Below are positions 5,347 to 6,272 of a DNA stretch of 6,272 nucleotides, one piece after another (positions within the stretch are counted from its first letter, which is position 1; the number at the start of each line of letters is the position of its first letter). Source of the stretch: Nocardiopsaceae bacterium. Its GTDB lineage: Bacteria; Actinomycetota; Actinomycetes; Streptosporangiales; Streptosporangiaceae. The stretch is from NCBI GenBank assembly GCA_031254715.1, contig JAIRTY010000434.1, forward strand, positions 1 through 6,272. The letters are read 5' to 3'. The notes beneath the pieces are model-generated. The model did not search any database. It was not told the DNA's origin and saw only the letters and a list, made by a program, of their open reading frames with translations. The translations under genes were made by a program, and so were the position numbers.

Positions 5347-5476
5347 CGCCGGCTGGCCGGATCTCACCGGCTGGCCGGATGCCGCCGGCTGCGCCGGATC
5401 TCGCCGGCTGGCCGGGTGCCACGGAAGGGGCCGGGTGCCGCGGGCTGGCCGGGTGCCGCGGGCTGGCCGGGTATCG
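5347..5476. repeat. 18-bp minisatellite, seven copies, between divergent promoters
   Basis: The core GGCTGGCCGG starts at 5351, 5369, 5387 (one inserted base), 5406, 5423 (degenerate), 5443 and 5461, a period of 17-20 bp. Copies 1-3 are followed by ATCTC or ATGCC, copies 4-6 by GTGCC, which suggests two rounds of amplification. CCGGC and GCCGG in each copy form a small inverted repeat around TG. The array fills most of the 195-bp spacer between sppA and the Nudix gene and covers where -35 boxes would lie. In the Nudix frame the last two copies would read VPRAGR twice, from GTG codons at 5435 and 5453. Confidence 0.85.
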
Positions 5477-5477
5477 T
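5472..5477 (+). promoter_or_regulatory. Leaderless-type -10 box of the Nudix gene
   Basis: TATCGT fits TANNNT and ends 8 nt before the ATG at 5486, with no Shine-Dalgarno-like purine run between (CGGCGGCG). A transcript would start at or near the ATG. The -35 position falls in the last 18-bp repeat and does not resemble TTGACA. Confidence 0.4.
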
Positions 5478-5485
5478 CGGCGGCG

Positions 5486-6272
5486 ATGACGGAGCGGGAC
5501 GGGAACGGCTGGGTCACCTGCAGCCTCGGGCACCAGCACTGGGGACGTTACGGGGCGGCCGGGTTGCTCGTGTCCGCCCCGGACCTGTCCGGGCAGACCG
5601 TGGTCTTGCTCCAGCGACGGGCCGGGTGGACCGCCAGTGGCGGCACCTGGGGAACGCCCGGCGGCGCCCGCGACAGCCATGAGCCTGCCGCCGCGGCAGC
5701 GTTGCGGGAGGCGGCCGAGGAGTGCGGGCTGCCGCCGGAGGCGGTGCGGATCACCGGCATGCGTATCGACGACCACGGCGGCTGGTCGTACCGGACGCTG
5801 CTGGCCAGGGCGGAGTCCCCCTGCCCGGTGCATGCGGCCAGCCCGGAGACGGCGGAGGCGGCGTGGATCCCGGTGGCCGACGTCGGCGGGCTCGGCCTGC
5901 ACCCCGGGTTCGCCGGGCAATGGCCGGTGCTCAGGGAAGCGCTGGCGCCGGTCTCGGTCATCGTGGACGGCGCGAACGTGATGGGTGCCCGGGCCGACGG
6001 GTGGTGGCGTGACCGGGCAGCGGCCGCGACCCGGCTGCACTCCGAAATCTCGGCGCTGAGCGCCCGCGGCGTGGGCGCCCTGCCGGAGGGGGTGGCCGGC
6101 GCCGGGCTGGACTGGTGGTTCCCCGAGTTCACGCTCGTGATCGAGGGAGCGGCCCGGGCAGCTGCCGGGCACCTGGCGGCGTCCGGGGCGGATGTCCGGG
6201 TGGTCGCCGCCGGGGGTTCCGGCGATGACACGATCGCGGTGCTGGCCGGGCAACTGCCCGGGGGCCGGCTGG
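5486..6272 (+). CDS. Nudix hydrolase fused to a PIN/NYN-like domain (partial, C-terminus off the window)
   Basis: 262 codons are open from the ATG at 5486 to the window end. Residues 1-155 form a Nudix domain with a complete Nudix box GX5EX7REUXEEXGU: G60, E66, R74, E75, E78, E79, G81, L82. This motif binds the metal that hydrolyses nucleoside-diphosphate-linked substrates. A second domain begins near 156. VSVIVDGANVMG (156-167), with D161 and N164, and GWWRDRAAA (172-180) match the opening of PIN/NYN-like nuclease-fold proteins of actinobacteria. GSGDDT (244-249) supplies the later acidic pair D247/D248. The usual final strand and Asp lie beyond the edge. Known for the family: Nudix enzymes clean up or decap nucleotides, and PIN/NYN domains cleave RNA. 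Inferred: a two-step RNA or nucleotide processing enzyme. The substrate is unknown. An in-frame GTG at 5435 or 5453 could extend the protein, but the ATG fits the leaderless promoter better. Confidence 0.85.
   Translation, partial: MTERDGNGWVTCSLGHQHWGRYGAAGLLVSAPDLSGQTVVLLQRRAGWTASGGTWGTPGGARDSHEPAAAAALREAAEECGLPPEAVRITGMRIDDHGGWSYRTLLARAESPCPVHAASPETAEAAWIPVADVGGLGLHPGFAGQWPVLREALAPVSVIVDGANVMGARADGWWRDRAAAATRLHSEISALSARGVGALPEGVAGAGLDWWFPEFTLVIEGAARAAAGHLAASGADVRVVAAGGSGDDTIAVLAGQLPGGRL

Noticed and set aside
5300..6253. 317-codon open frame on the minus strand
   Set aside because: Opposite the Nudix gene and the minisatellite. It contains repeats such as PASPRH that merely translate the DNA repeat.

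Overview
The window looks like chromosome from a high-GC actinomycete (Actinomycetota). The genes are extremely G/C-rich at third positions, GTG and TTG starts occur, two promoters look leaderless, and the proteins resemble actinobacterial versions (short-loop HutI, 67K-type SppA, Nudix protein with a C-terminal PIN/NYN-like domain). Five protein genes are supported. Two run off the window ends.

Layout. 1-706 (minus): N-terminal 235 residues of a thiamine-diphosphate dehydrogenase E1 alpha subunit. 707-1019: divergent promoter region, AT-rich in its middle, with a good minus-strand promoter and a repeated octamer that could be an operator. 1020-2243 (plus): complete hutI. 2244-3074: about 830 bp with no credible gene between convergent genes. 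It holds a near-perfect bidirectional terminator, three 25-bp tandem repeats, four REP-like mini-palindromes about 56 bp apart, a nested set of hairpins, and an AT-rich tract followed by six DnaA-box-like 9-mers in one orientation. 3075-3587 (minus): flavin reductase-like protein, translationally coupled to 3584-5290 (minus): SppA, a two-domain S49 peptidase without a visible membrane anchor. 5291-5485: divergent promoter region made largely of an 18-bp minisatellite, with a leaderless-type -10 box on each side. 5486-6272 (plus): Nudix hydrolase fused to a PIN/NYN-like domain, cut by the window end.

How the parts fit. E1 alpha (oxidative decarboxylation of a 2-oxoacid, or acetoin cleavage) and HutI (third step of histidine degradation) are divergent and may share control. 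HutI stands alone here, without hutU or hutH. SppA and the flavin reductase form a two-gene operon with no obvious functional link. No mobile element, phage, CRISPR, or toxin-antitoxin gene is visible. The strongest candidates for something undescribed are the ectopic DnaA-box-like cluster beside the repeat-rich convergent spacer, the minisatellite sitting between two leaderless promoters, and the Nudix-PIN/NYN fusion.
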